Positions 49,889 to 58,917 of a stretch of DNA of 64,000 nt are shown in pieces. The translations under genes were made by a program, and so were the position numbers. The DNA is taken from positions 73,784 through 137,783 of the forward strand of contig JAEZSE010000044.1 in NCBI GenBank assembly GCA_023421955.1, given 5' to 3'. Below the pieces are notes generated by a model that was given only the letters and a program-made list of their open reading frames with translations, made no database searches and was not told the origin of the DNA. The DNA comes from Bacillota bacterium. GTDB lineage: Bacteria; Bacillota; Clostridia; Christensenellales; UMGS416. Every line of letters starts with the position of its first letter. The stretch's first letter is position 1.

Positions 49889-49961
49889 ATCCTCCACCCC
49901 ACACCGCCGATACCACTATGACGCACGCAATCTGCTGCCCGTTCCAAAAGCGGTAAGCCCC

Positions 49962-50843
49962 TCATTCATCCGGGTTCAGCAAATACTTCCTCACCCCAGC
50001 CCACGCCCACCCCTTGCAGCACTGCTCCACCGGCTTCAATTCCACACCCTCCATGCGCTTCTCCAGTGCATCAAGGTCAAAGCCCTTGGGGAACACCACC
50101 ACGCGATACCCCGATTTGATCGCATGGGCAGGGCAGCCGTAGACGCACCGCAGGCAGGCCACACAGCCATTTTGAAAAACCGGCTTGCCCTCCTGCATCG
50201 CAATGCTGCCAGTGGGACAATTGCGCGCGCACCACCCGCAGCCGGTGCAGCCGTCCAGCCGGTATTTGCCGCTGATTTCATGGGCCTGCCGTTTCTCCAG
50301 CGCGGAGAACCAGCGCCGGAACGAGCTCAGGCGCCTGGGGTCGTGGCGCTCCCGGCCCGCCAGCAGGTCATCAGCGATGGCTTTTGCCTTCACCGGCAGC
50401 ACGCGGAGCATGTGCATCGCCGCATGGTCGCCCACGTCCACCGCCACATTGGACGGCATGATGAGCATGCGGTCATAGTTCACTGTGCAGCCATGGGCCC
50501 CAAGCGCCGCAATGAGCGCCGCCCGGCAGCCGGTGTTGGGCCACACCTCGCCGCCGCCGGACACCGACAGCACCGCCCCCCGCACACCGGCAAGGTCGGT
50601 GTCGCGCAGCCAGTCATAAACCGGCTGTGGCGCGTCAAAGGCATGCACGGCGAACACCAGCACCAGCAGGTCCGGCTTGGCCTCCTTGCCCCAGCCCCCC
50701 CGGAGCGCCGGACCCTCCAGCATCAGAAGCGAGGCAGAAGCGCCCTGCGCAGTAAATTCCCGGAGTAAAGCCTCCGCTGCACGGCGGGCCCCGCCGGTGC
50801 CAGAAAAACAGACGATGCGGATATCTCGTAGAGAAGGGTACAT
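49962..50843 (-). CDS. EFR1-type ferredoxin/flavodoxin fusion protein
   Basis: 293 residues. An N-terminal flavodoxin-like domain (CFSGTGGARRAAEALL; LSVSGGGEVWPNTGCR) and two C-terminal 4Fe-4S clusters (CTGCGWCARNCP, CVACLRCVYGCP). Electron carrier of the EFR1 family common in anaerobic Clostridia; redox partners unknown. Divergent from the DUF1697 gene. Confidence 0.88.
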   Translation of the reverse strand: MYPSLRDIRIVCFSGTGGARRAAEALLREFTAQGASASLLMLEGPALRGGWGKEAKPDLLVLVFAVHAFDAPQPVYDWLRDTDLAGVRGAVLSVSGGGEVWPNTGCRAALIAALGAHGCTVNYDRMLIMPSNVAVDVGDHAAMHMLRVLPVKAKAIADDLLAGRERHDPRRLSSFRRWFSALEKRQAHEISGKYRLDGCTGCGWCARNCPTGSIAMQEGKPVFQNGCVACLRCVYGCPAHAIKSGYRVVVFPKGFDLDALEKRMEGVELKPVEQCCKGWAWAGVRKYLLNPDE

Positions 50844-50979
50844 AGGGCATACCTCTCAGGCATTGGTTATTTCTATGATGTTATCATTATATGCCAAAAC
50901 ATGGTAAAATGGTATCGGCAGGAGCAGCGCGCCTGGTTCAGCCGTGCGCTGCCGTGCCATAAAGAAAGGAATCACCCCC

Positions 50980-51519
50980 ATGCTAAAAACACTGGCCCTG
51001 CTGCGGGGCGTGAATGTGGGCGGCCACACGGTGAAGATGGAGCGGCTGCGAGAGCTGTTTGAACAGATGGGCTGCACAGGCGTTTCCACCCACATCCAAA
51101 GCGGCAATGTGCTGTTTGACGCCACCGGCGAGCAGGAGGGCATCCTGGCCAATAGGCTTTCGACGGGCTTGCAAGCCGCGCTGGGCTTTGAGGTGCCGGT
51201 GATGGTGCTTTCGGCGCAAGAGCTGGCGGGCATTTTGGACGCCAACCCCTTCGCCAGGCGGGAGCTTGCAGAGGGTGAGCGGCTCTATGTCACGGTGCTG
51301 GAGCGGAATCCCTCAGCGGAAGTGGTTGCTGGCCTTACGGCAGACCCCCGCAGCACCGACGAGTTTGCCGTCGCGGGCCGGGCGGCGTGGGTGCTCTGCC
51401 GGGGTGGGTATCACAAAACGGCGTATTCCAACGGATTCTTTGAGAAGAAGCTGAAGATGCGGGCGACCACGAGGAATCTGGAAGTGATGGAAAAGCTGCT
51501 GGAATTGGCGCGGGCATGA
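50980..51519 (+). CDS. DUF1697 family protein
   Basis: 179 residues, soluble. LALLRGVNVGGHTVKMERL, VSTHIQSGNVLFDA and TTRNLEVMEKLLELA are diagnostic of DUF1697, a widespread family of unknown function. ATG 50980 after AAAGGA. Followed 7 bp later by 51527-52015. Confidence 0.9.
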   Translation: MLKTLALLRGVNVGGHTVKMERLRELFEQMGCTGVSTHIQSGNVLFDATGEQEGILANRLSTGLQAALGFEVPVMVLSAQELAGILDANPFARRELAEGERLYVTVLERNPSAEVVAGLTADPRSTDEFAVAGRAAWVLCRGGYHKTAYSNGFFEKKLKMRATTRNLEVMEKLLELARA

Positions 51520-51526
51520 GGAGAAT

Positions 51527-52015
51527 ATGAGCAAGAAAAGGAAAGCCCTATTGCTGGTTGTGGTTACTTGCATTCCTTTGCTGCTGGCCGGCAGCTTGTT
51601 TGCAATATTGTATCCGACAGGCATCAACATGATCTTCGGCACCCATTTCAGCCACAGCCTCAAAACAGACATCAACGCTGCAAGAGAAGCCCTCAGGCTG
51701 GCAGAACTGCCACCATCCGCCGCAGATCTTCATCGCGAGGATTGGACCAACTTTTTTAGCGGTGCAGTATACCTCAAATTCTCTGCGCCAATAGAAGAAA
51801 TTGAGGCGTTTCTCAGTGAGTCCGACGGACTTGCGGGGGTTAAGCCATCCCTTCTGGCAGGAGATGACTTGATATATAGTTACTTCGAAGGTCTACCCTG
51901 GTTTAATCCTTCTGCGAGTATGTCCTACGTTTATGAGGTGGACGCAGAAGACGGTTTCGGCAATGTGATATATGACCGGGAGAATAATGCGATCTATATT
52001 ATGTACACCTGGTGA
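51527..52015 (+). CDS. Secreted or membrane-anchored hypothetical protein
   Basis: 162 residues. One N-terminal hydrophobic segment (LLLVVVTCIPLLLAGSLFAI), then an extracytoplasmic domain with no family I recognise (EDWTNFFSGAVYLKFSAP, YVYEVDAEDGFGNVIYD). ATG 51527 follows GAGGAG. Probably co-transcribed with the DUF1697 gene. Confidence 0.7.
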   Translation: MSKKRKALLLVVVTCIPLLLAGSLFAILYPTGINMIFGTHFSHSLKTDINAAREALRLAELPPSAADLHREDWTNFFSGAVYLKFSAPIEEIEAFLSESDGLAGVKPSLLAGDDLIYSYFEGLPWFNPSASMSYVYEVDAEDGFGNVIYDRENNAIYIMYTW

Positions 52016-52061
52016 ATGAACTGTTTGTTATCCCATATGATCAGGATTGAAGGAAAAGCAA

Positions 52062-52460
52062 ATGTTCCCAATCGACCACCTGAACCGCTATGTCTCCGAC
52101 GTTGATGCGTTTGTTACGTTCTACACCGAAGCGCTGGGCTACCGGCTGCTCAGAAAAGGTGCAAAGGCAAACGGCCAGCCCTATGCCATCCTGTTGGGCG
52201 GCGGCCATGAGCTGTTCATTAGCCAGCGGGAGGGCTTTGAACCGGAGATTGGCAGCAACTTCCGCCACATCGGCTATGCCGTGGCCGACGCTGATGGCCT
52301 GCTGGCAGACCTCCAAGCCAAAGGGTTTACACCAATGGATACGCAAATCATCGTGAAACAATTCTCACGGCAATTCTATTTGAAGGATCCCGACGGCTTT
52401 GAGATCGATATGATCCAATGGACGGACAAGGAAGGCTTCATCGGCTCCCAACCCATATAA
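52062..52460 (+). CDS. VOC/glyoxalase-superfamily protein
   Basis: 132 residues, two beta-alpha-beta-beta-beta modules: DHLNRYVSDVDAFVTFYTEA, LGYRLLRK, then HIGYAVADADGLLADLQ and FYLKDPDGFEIDMIQW with the C-terminal metal Glu. Lactoylglutathione-lyase-like or bleomycin-resistance-like; the substrate is not predictable. ATG 52062 follows AAGGA. Confidence 0.87.
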   Translation: MFPIDHLNRYVSDVDAFVTFYTEALGYRLLRKGAKANGQPYAILLGGGHELFISQREGFEPEIGSNFRHIGYAVADADGLLADLQAKGFTPMDTQIIVKQFSRQFYLKDPDGFEIDMIQWTDKEGFIGSQPI

Positions 52461-52623
52461 CCGAATGAAGCTCGCTCAAGCAAGTATTTCTGGCATGTAT
52501 GAATGGCGAATTATATACATTTAACACGAAACTCAAATTAATAAATTTACCAATTCATAATATTGACATTTATGCCGACCTATTGCATAATATGCAGTAG
52601 TAAACAAAGAAGAGGGAAATGTG

Positions 52624-53004
52624 ATGAACAAAAACACTCTGCGAACCATTCTATTGATCTCGGCCATCTGCCTGCTGGTGGACGCGGCTTCCGGCCTCTG
52701 GATCGCCAACCTGGGCACGCTGGCCTCGGTGGTGCTCTCCATCCTGTTTGCGGCCAATGTGCGCAAGCAGTTTGGGCCGGAGGCAGACCAGGCGCGCACC
52801 GCCTGCATCGTGAACGCCATTGTGAGCGGGGTTGGCCTGCTCTCCGGCCAGGGGCTGGGCATCTTGCACCTGGGCATCCTGGGCTGGGTGCCCGGGCTGA
52901 TCCACGGGCTGTCGTTCTTTTTCTGCGTGGGCTTCGGCATCTGGCAGCTCGTGCTGTGGAGCAAGCTCCGCGGCGCAGAGCGGTCCGCAGAGACAACGGC
53001 GTAA
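52624..53004 (+). CDS. Small four-span membrane protein, first of tandem pair
   Basis: 127 residues (ATG 52624), about four membrane segments: TLRTILLISAICLLVDAASG, LASVVLSILFAANVRKQFG, GFGIWQLVLWSKLR. Homologous to the next gene, 36 bp downstream. Family and role unknown. Confidence 0.7.
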   Translation: MNKNTLRTILLISAICLLVDAASGLWIANLGTLASVVLSILFAANVRKQFGPEADQARTACIVNAIVSGVGLLSGQGLGILHLGILGWVPGLIHGLSFFFCVGFGIWQLVLWSKLRGAERSAETTA

Positions 53005-53040
53005 TCAGAGCCATCCGGATCATTGGAAAGGAGAATACTC

Positions 53041-53433
53041 ATGAGCAAACAATCCATGCTGACAATCCTGCTGGTATCGGCCATCTGCACATTAGCCAAC
53101 ACAATCACCGGTTGGGTGCTGGCCGACGCCACCCTCATCGCCTCCATCGTGCTGTCGGTCATCTTCCTGGTAAACGCCAAGATCGTGTTTGGGGCAGAGG
53201 CCGAAAGCGCCAGGCAAAGCTGCCTGTGGAACGCCATTGCCAACGGCGCGGTGCTGGTGCTGGGCGGTGGTGTGCTGGTGATCTTCATCATCTTCACGCT
53301 GGGCATCGGCGCGTTGCTGATCCCGTTCTTCCAGGGCCTGATCACGTTGATGAACATCGGCTTCGGCGTCTGGCAGCTGGTCGCCTGGACCAACCTCAGG
53401 AATTCGCTGCAGGCTACACAGGCACAGCAGTAA
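53041..53433 (+). CDS. Small four-span membrane protein, second of tandem pair
   Basis: 130 residues. TILLVSAICTLANTITGWVL, SIVLSVIFLVNAKIVFG and GFGVWQLVAWTNLRN align with the preceding gene. ATG 53041 follows AAAGGAG. Ended by the terminator at 53452. Probably a two-gene unit of duplicated membrane proteins that could form a heteromer. Confidence 0.7.
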   Translation: MSKQSMLTILLVSAICTLANTITGWVLADATLIASIVLSVIFLVNAKIVFGAEAESARQSCLWNAIANGAVLVLGGGVLVIFIIFTLGIGALLIPFFQGLITLMNIGFGVWQLVAWTNLRNSLQATQAQQ

Positions 53434-53451
53434 TAGCAACACATCAAGAGC

Positions 53452-53484
53452 GCCGGATGGGATTTACCCATCCGGCATTTTATT
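53452..53484 (+). terminator. Intrinsic terminator
   Basis: Perfect GCCGGATGGG/CCCATCCGGC (53452-53461, 53467-53476), ATTTA loop, ATTTTATT tail. Confidence 0.85.
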
Positions 53485-53555
53485 GCGCTTCTTGTCAGTG
53501 ATGCGCAAACGAAGTAGAATAAATCCATCCATTCATCCGTGATCAGGAGCATGCC

Positions 53556-54338
53556 ATGTTCCGCTACTTTTTCGCCTATGACAAGGACATCCCCGCCGGC
53601 ACCGGCGTGCCCAACTTCTCCGACACCCATTTCATCTGGCTGGCCGCCACTGTCGTGGTGATCGCCGTGCTGCTATTGCTCTACCGCAGGATGAACCACG
53701 AGGCGCGGCAGCGGTTCACAGCCACTGCAACAATCGCAATCCTGGCGCTGGAGGTGATCCGGCAGGGCTGGCTGCTGATCATTGGCCGCTATGACATCAC
53801 GCGGCACCTGCCGCTGCACCTGTGCGGCATCATGATCTTTGTGGAAGCCTTCGCCGTGTTTGGCAAAAAGCCGGCGTTGAAGGAGTTCGCTTATGCCTGC
53901 GGCCTGCCGGGCGCCGCGATGGCGCTGCTGACGCCGGAGCCCAGCAACTACCCCTTCTGGAACATCCAGTATCTGGAGAGCATCTTTGTGCACGCGCTGC
54001 TGGCGCTGGTGCCGCTGCTGTGGATCCTGGACGGCTTCCGCCCCAACATCCGGGCGCTGCCCAAAAACATGGCGATCCTGGCGGGGCTCGCGGCGTTATG
54101 CTTTGGGCTGAACCTGCTGCTGGGCGGCAACAGCAACTATATGTTTGTGCACTTCGCGCCGGCGGGCACACCCATTGAGATCTTTGACAAATGGGTGGGC
54201 TGGCCGTGGTATATCGGGCCGCTGCTGGGGTTCGCGCTGGTGCTGTGGGGCATCCTGTATGCGCCGTGGGCACTGGCGGCGTGGGCCAGAAAGCGTGGCC
54301 AGGCAGGGGCAGGCCGGCAATCAGCCGATGTCACATAA
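53556..54338 (+). CDS. TIGR02206/YwaF-family integral membrane protein
   Basis: 260 residues with about seven membrane segments. SDTHFIWLAATVV near the N-terminus, HLPLHLCGIMIFVEAFAVF, and NYMFVHFAPAGTP near the end match this family of unknown function. ATG 53556 follows GGAG. Its 3-prime end overlaps the convergent glycosyltransferase gene by 18 bp. Confidence 0.87.
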   Translation: MFRYFFAYDKDIPAGTGVPNFSDTHFIWLAATVVVIAVLLLLYRRMNHEARQRFTATATIAILALEVIRQGWLLIIGRYDITRHLPLHLCGIMIFVEAFAVFGKKPALKEFAYACGLPGAAMALLTPEPSNYPFWNIQYLESIFVHALLALVPLLWILDGFRPNIRALPKNMAILAGLAALCFGLNLLLGGNSNYMFVHFAPAGTPIEIFDKWVGWPWYIGPLLGFALVLWGILYAPWALAAWARKRGQAGAGRQSADVT

Positions 54339-55559
54339 GACTCTTGCACAGGCTGCCGCACCGTCTTCCATGGAGATGTGCTCGCCAAGAGCCTTTGCGT
54401 TGGCCACTGTGCCGCCGCGAAGAGAACTCTCGATGGCAAGGGCCAACCGTTCCGAAGAGAGAACTTTTCGATAGACTGGCTCCGCTCCCACGCCAAGATC
54501 GAAGGCTCTGTGGGCCCAGGCAAACTGGTCATTGGAAAAGGGCACGATGATGCTTGGCACCCCGGCGCGAAAGCCGGCGGCCGTGGTGCCGGCCCCGCCG
54601 TGGTGGCACACTGCGGCGCACTGCGGAAAAAGCCAGCTGTGGGGCATGCTGCCAACGGCAAGCATGGTTTCGGGAAGGCCATCCGGCATCCCCATGCCGC
54701 AAATAATGCCCCTCTGATTGGTCTTCGCCAATGCATCCTTGATGGATGCGATGATGCCCGCTGCATCCCCGGGGTTGAACACACTGCCAAACCCAAAATA
54801 GATCGGCTTCGACCCCCTCCTGAGGAAATCGGTAACTTCTTTCGGCGGAACATATTCCGATGGCTCTTCCGTAAACCAATATCCGTACTGATGAATGTTT
54901 TCATCCCAATCGCGCGGCCTTGGGAAAACATGGTTGCTGCAGCACACCAGCGCCGGCTCCCTGGCAGAAACCCGTTCATAAGGCGCTCCGAAACCCGCCG
55001 GGCGCCTGTGAAACCTCCGCATCCAGTAATCCCGCACCATAAAGCCGGATGCCATCCACAGCATCCCCTGAAGCATATCATAGCTGATCCGTGTATTCAG
55101 ACTGCTTGGCGATTTTCTGCCGTAGCTGATCACAGACAGCGATTCCCGCGTGTTGTGCAGCGGAAAGGGCGTGGCCAGCACTGCCGGAATCCCCATTTCG
55201 TGGGCGGCAAAATACGCAAAGGTGCTGCCCGGATGATAAACAATCAGGTCGCTGCCTTCCAGCGCAGCCCAGGTTTGCTCAGCAATCCGGGTGCCGAATT
55301 TCTTCATTTTCTGAAACGCAAACAGCATTTTAAGAGGATTGTCCGCCGATGCAGCTTGGCTCAACAATTTGTCATCCACGCCGAGTTCCTGATAATTCAC
55401 CTCAATGGGCGAGCAGTCAATCCCATATCCTGCAATCAAGTCCTGATACTCGGAAAAACCCGCAATCCTGACACGCTGGCCCTGCTTTTGCAGCGCTTGG
55501 GCCAGCGCGATATAGGGCTGAAAATCCCCCCTTGAACCGGCGCAAAGGATTGTGATCAT
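54321..55559 (-). CDS. GT1-family glycosyltransferase (MGT/UGT-like)
   Basis: 412 residues. N-terminal ILCAGSRGDFQPYIALAQAL is the acceptor-domain signature; YFGFGSVFNPG and VCHHGGAGTTAAGFRAGVPS, then PFSNDQFAWAHR, form the donor-binding motif of antibiotic macrolide-type and sterol glycosyltransferases. Transfers a sugar from a nucleotide donor to a lipid or small aglycone. ATG 55559 follows GGGAGG. Divergent from a TetR regulator, so probably controlled by it; this would suit detoxification of a hydrophobic compound. Confidence 0.88.
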   Translation of the reverse strand: MITILCAGSRGDFQPYIALAQALQKQGQRVRIAGFSEYQDLIAGYGIDCSPIEVNYQELGVDDKLLSQAASADNPLKMLFAFQKMKKFGTRIAEQTWAALEGSDLIVYHPGSTFAYFAAHEMGIPAVLATPFPLHNTRESLSVISYGRKSPSSLNTRISYDMLQGMLWMASGFMVRDYWMRRFHRRPAGFGAPYERVSAREPALVCCSNHVFPRPRDWDENIHQYGYWFTEEPSEYVPPKEVTDFLRRGSKPIYFGFGSVFNPGDAAGIIASIKDALAKTNQRGIICGMGMPDGLPETMLAVGSMPHSWLFPQCAAVCHHGGAGTTAAGFRAGVPSIIVPFSNDQFAWAHRAFDLGVGAEPVYRKVLSSERLALAIESSLRGGTVANAKALGEHISMEDGAAACARVLCDIG

Positions 55560-55585
55560 TGGAGCACCTCCCATTGTATCATCCG

Positions 55586-55658
55586 ACAACCTGTTGTATG
55601 GTTATTGTAGCGGGTGACTGCGCCAAAGATCAACCGACAATCGGCTGCGGAATGTCGG
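55586..55658. promoter_or_regulatory. Candidate TetR operators between glycosyltransferase and tetR genes
   Basis: ACAAC-CT-GTTGT (55586-55597) within CCGACAACCTGTTGTATGG, and CCGACA ... TGTCGG (55634-55658, 13-nt spacer). Both contain CCGACA. Confidence 0.5.
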
Positions 55659-55671
55659 AAAGGCGGGCTAA

Positions 55672-56283
55672 ATGCATCAGCAACCGGAAATGACTACCCA
55701 AACAAGGCAGAACATCATGGATGCTTTCTGGTCACTGTATTGCGAAAAGCGGATTGACCGGATCACAGTGCGGGAGATTGCTGCGCGGGCAGGCTATCAC
55801 AGAGGGACATTCTACGAGTATTTCTCCGATGTGTATGACGTGCTCGAGCAGGTTGAGCAGGCCCTGATCCCCGGAGAAAATGAGCTGCCGTCCACCACGG
55901 GCGCAGCCGGTCAGCCGATGGATGCATTTCTCAAGCTTTATGAGCAAAACAGCAAGTATTACTCCGTTTTGCTGGGCAGCCGCGGCGATCCCTCCTTTGC
56001 GACCAAATTGAAAGCCTCGGTCAAGCCAATGATCCTGGGTCCAATCGCTGACAGTGGCTCATATAGTCACACTGAAGCGGAGTATGTCGCGGAGTTTATT
56101 CTGTCTTCCATGATCGGTGTGCTGAGCTACTGGTTTCAAAACAAGCAAACCCTGCCGGCGGAACAGCTGGTTGGGTTGATGTCCGGCCTCATGAATCACG
56201 GCGTGATGGGCAGCCTGCACCCGCAGCCCGCTGCAGCACTGCCGAATCATTGCGCTGCCAGCCGACCATCCATGAATGATTGA
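55672..56283 (+). CDS. TetR/AcrR-family regulator
   Basis: 203 residues. N-terminal HTH: RITVREIAARAGYHRGTFYE, then YFSDVYDVLEQVE. The C-terminal ligand domain (AEFILSSMIGVLSYWFQNK) resembles TetR_C_7/DhaS-type. Divergent from the glycosyltransferase gene; likely represses it and itself. Start ATG 55672, or ATG 55690. Confidence 0.88.
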   Translation: MHQQPEMTTQTRQNIMDAFWSLYCEKRIDRITVREIAARAGYHRGTFYEYFSDVYDVLEQVEQALIPGENELPSTTGAAGQPMDAFLKLYEQNSKYYSVLLGSRGDPSFATKLKASVKPMILGPIADSGSYSHTEAEYVAEFILSSMIGVLSYWFQNKQTLPAEQLVGLMSGLMNHGVMGSLHPQPAAALPNHCAASRPSMND

Positions 56284-56336
56284 CCATATTCAGCAGAGTG
56301 CAGTAAAATTATGGCAAATGATGAGGAGGCAGGCAG

Positions 56337-56813
56337 ATGGCAAACGATTTCTTCAAAGGGCTTGATGGGCTGATGAAGGGCTTCTCGAGCTTCATGCCCC
56401 AGGATGACCCCAATGTAAAGATTATGAGCTCGCAGAGTGAAGTCAGCACCCTGGAGGAGCAGGAAACGGCGATCTACACCGAGATCGGCAAGCTTGCCTA
56501 TGCCAGGAACCCCGGCGACTTCCCGGCGCAGGCGGACCGACTCAGGCTGCTGCAAAGCAACCTGGCCGCGGCCAAAGAAAAGCTTGCCAGTCTCCAGCAG
56601 GCAAAAGAGGCGGCCGAGCGCGCGGAGCAGGAGGCTGCGGCGCAGACGCTCTGCCCCAGCTGCGGCACACAAAACGCCGAAGGCGTGAAGTTCTGCCAGG
56701 AGTGCGGCACGAAGCTGGGCGCACCCCAAAAGGTGTTTTGCACCAACTGCGGCCAGCAGAACCAGCCGGGCACCAAGTTTTGCGGCGGCTGCGGGCAAAG
56801 GCTGGGCGGCTGA
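56337..56813 (+). CDS. Double zinc-ribbon protein with coiled coil
   Basis: 158 residues. Residues ~35-100 form a coiled coil (VSTLEEQETAIYTEIGKLAY; AAAKEKLASLQQAKEAAERA), followed by two zinc ribbons (CPSCGTQNAEGVKFCQECG and CTNCGQQNQPGTKFCGGCG). Soluble. ATG 56337 follows GGAGG. Starts a run of three small Cys-rich genes on the same strand. Function unknown. Confidence 0.8.
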   Translation: MANDFFKGLDGLMKGFSSFMPQDDPNVKIMSSQSEVSTLEEQETAIYTEIGKLAYARNPGDFPAQADRLRLLQSNLAAAKEKLASLQQAKEAAERAEQEAAAQTLCPSCGTQNAEGVKFCQECGTKLGAPQKVFCTNCGQQNQPGTKFCGGCGQRLGG

Positions 56814-56859
56814 AACAAGGGCGCTGGCCCAGACCAGTGCAACATGAAAAGGGTGCGAT

Positions 56860-57282
56860 ATGAGCGAACTGCCTTGGCTGCGACCAGTCGTCGTTTTCAC
56901 GATATATTTCATGGGGACAGCCCTCATCGGCATCATCCTGTTTGCGGTGGGTGAGGCTCTGAAAAATCGCAAGCCCCCAGGCTACTATATCGATCTGCCG
57001 GAAGAGGGCATCCTCAAGCAGGCACGCGGCACCCCTTATACATGGAAATACATTGGCGGCATCTACCTGCTGTTTGCTGCCCTTGGGTGGCCAGGTTTAT
57101 TCTGTGTCCGGCTGCTGGATAAACGGCGCAGGCAAAAGATAGCCCAATGCTATCAATACTATAAAGGAGCAGTCAGCGGAGATTCCATCTATCCGCGCTG
57201 TGACTGCCCCTATCCCAACACACCGTCACAAGTGTGCAACACGGCGGAGTGTGAGCGCTTCTGCAAGAAATTCAAACACTAG
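56860..57282 (+). CDS. Two-span membrane protein with Cys-rich tail
   Basis: 140 residues. Membrane segments at ~10-32 and ~68-88, then a basic stretch and a tail with cysteines at CDCPYP, CNTAEC and FCKKF. Not recognised. 47 bp after the zinc-ribbon gene. Confidence 0.65.
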   Translation: MSELPWLRPVVVFTIYFMGTALIGIILFAVGEALKNRKPPGYYIDLPEEGILKQARGTPYTWKYIGGIYLLFAALGWPGLFCVRLLDKRRRQKIAQCYQYYKGAVSGDSIYPRCDCPYPNTPSQVCNTAECERFCKKFKH

Positions 57283-57303
57283 CATCATTGCACGGAGACG
57301 AGA

Positions 57304-57579
57304 ATGAAAAACCGATATCTGGAAATCCACCATATCTGGTTTTCCCTATTCAAAAGGCATCATTGTCCTGCATGCGGCGGGTCGTTGAAAAAGAGGCTTC
57401 GCCCATCTGGAATTGTTTCAACAGGCTCGCCGCAGGCAAGGGATTATGATTTTAGTATCGGCGACACCCGCATGATTGGCAATGTGGAATGTTATGAAAT
57501 TGTGTTTCACTGCCGGATTTGCGATGTCTCATATCGTGAGTCTGAGATGATGGAATTGGAAAAGAGGAACCATACATAG
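57304..57579 (+). CDS. Small zinc-binding protein
   Basis: 91 residues. CPACGG and CRICD form a probable split zinc site 50 residues apart. No membrane segment. 22 bp after the preceding Cys-rich gene. Not recognised. Confidence 0.65.
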   Translation: MKNRYLEIHHIWFSLFKRHHCPACGGSLKKRLRPSGIVSTGSPQARDYDFSIGDTRMIGNVECYEIVFHCRICDVSYRESEMMELEKRNHT

Positions 57580-57635
57580 CAGCAAACAAGATCGAAAACG
57601 TGAAATTACGCTGATATTGCAGTTTGGAGTTTGGA

Positions 57636-58217
57636 ATGCAGGACACAAATCAAATCAAACAGGAGTTGCTTCAGCGGCTGGGCGAGGCCCGCTTTGGCCA
57701 CTGCCTGCGCACGGCGGAGACAGCCTGGGAGCTGGCAGCACGGTTTGGGGCGGACCCGGACAAGGCATATCTGGCCGGGCTGCTGCATGATTGCGCGAAG
57801 GCGTATGATGGCAGCCAAATCCTTATGATCGCGCAATCAATGGGGCTGGAGCTGACCAAGGTGCAAGAGGCGCAGCCCCATGGGCTGCTGCACGGCCAGG
57901 CCGGTGCCCATGTGGCGCGCACCGAATATGGTGTGGAAGACCGGGAGGTGCTGCAGGCGATTTACCGCCACCAATGCGCCGCCGGGGATATGACCGTGCT
58001 GGACAATGTGGTGTGGCTGGCAGACTTCATCGAGCCCGCCCGGTCCGGACCACAGGTGGAACGGATGCGGGAGCTGGCGCAGCATAGCCTGGAAGAGGCC
58101 TTGCTGGTTGGGTTGTGTACAATCATCACCATGCTGATCGAGCACAGATATTACATGGAGCCGGAAACAGCCAATTATTACAACGCTTTGGTGGCCAAGC
58201 TATCTGATCAGGCATGA
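57636..58217 (+). CDS. yqeK: YqeK-family HD-domain hydrolase
   Basis: 193 residues. GHCLRTAETAWELA, GLLHDCAKAY with the HD pair, LLHGQAGAHVARTEYGVED and WLADFIEPAR match YqeK, which hydrolyses diadenosine tetraphosphate (Ap4A) to ADP. In most Bacillota it sits between nadD and rsfS; neither is here. The usual HTxG is RHQCAAG. ATG 57636. Confidence 0.85.
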   Translation: MQDTNQIKQELLQRLGEARFGHCLRTAETAWELAARFGADPDKAYLAGLLHDCAKAYDGSQILMIAQSMGLELTKVQEAQPHGLLHGQAGAHVARTEYGVEDREVLQAIYRHQCAAGDMTVLDNVVWLADFIEPARSGPQVERMRELAQHSLEEALLVGLCTIITMLIEHRYYMEPETANYYNALVAKLSDQA

Positions 58218-58241
58218 CAACTAAGGCAGGAATCCTCCCTC

Positions 58242-58664
58242 CTATTCAAACACACACCAGTTCACGCCGAACTTGTCCACCAGTCCAAACATGCAGGGGC
58301 TGAAGCTCACGGGGCCCATGGGGTAAAGAATCAGGGCATCTTCCCACAGCACCTCATAGGCCTTGTGCACCTTGTCTGCATGCCCCGGCCCGAAGTGCAG
58401 GCAGAACTGCATCGTGTTGCCGGGGTTCCGCTCGGCATCGGGGGCGAAGCTCACGGCATATTTGCCGTCTGCACCGGGCACATCCATTCCGGAGCTAGCC
58501 TCGGCAATGGCCAGGATCTGCCCATACACATCCAGTTCCACATGGCAGTAGGTGCCGTCCTCATTGGGATAGGCGCTGACAACCTTGGCGTCAAACGCCC
58601 GTTTGTATAGCTCAACCGCCTTGTCGCTGCCAACGAGATAAGCCTGCATCATGGATCGAAGCAT
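58242..58664 (-). CDS. PhnB-like VOC-superfamily protein
   Basis: 140 residues. MQAYLVGSDKAVELYKRAFD, then a C-terminal DALILYPMGPVSFSPCMFGL and DKFGVNWCVFE are the PhnB/3-demethylubiquinone-methyltransferase-like VOC pattern. ATG 58664 follows GGAGG; TTG 58676 overlaps it. Function unknown. Confidence 0.87.
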   Translation of the reverse strand: MLRSMMQAYLVGSDKAVELYKRAFDAKVVSAYPNEDGTYCHVELDVYGQILAIAEASSGMDVPGADGKYAVSFAPDAERNPGNTMQFCLHFGPGHADKVHKAYEVLWEDALILYPMGPVSFSPCMFGLVDKFGVNWCVFE

Positions 58665-58747
58665 GCCATCCTCCAAGAATTTTCTTTCACTGTATCACAG
58701 GCAACCCAACATCAGGTAGTCAAGTTCAGAAAACAAACAAAACTTTC

Positions 58748-58800
58748 TTGGATGAGCAAAGCCGGTGGCCGTTTCGTTGCCCCCGGCTTCACGCATCCAA
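58748..58800. terminator. Long two-part hairpin flanking the second ECF operon
   Basis: Outer TTGGATG/CATCCAA (58748-58754, 58794-58800) and inner AAGCCGG/CCGGCTT. The inner part closely resembles the terminator at 60729-60761. On the minus strand it is followed by T-rich sequence. No gene between 58665 and 58917. Confidence 0.5.
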
Positions 58801-58867
58801 ATTGAGTTAAAACAAATATAGTAATCCGTATCCCCACCAGTGGTCCGCATCTCCAATGATATTCTTT

Positions 58868-58896
58868 GCAACCTTTGCCTCGTGTGAAACGTATTG
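58868..58896 (+). promoter_or_regulatory. ECF-sigma autoregulatory promoter
   Basis: GCAACCTTT at 58868-58876 and CGTATTG at 58890-58896, AAC-N17-CGT. Sits 22 bp before the sigma-factor ATG at 58918. Confidence 0.65.
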
Positions 58897-58917
58897 GATA
58901 TGAAACGAGGTGATGCA

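Noticed and set aside
52533..53630. 365-codon minus-strand frame across the two small membrane-protein genes
   Set aside because: It spans two genes with good ribosome sites and the terminator at 53452; composition is typical of an antisense frame.
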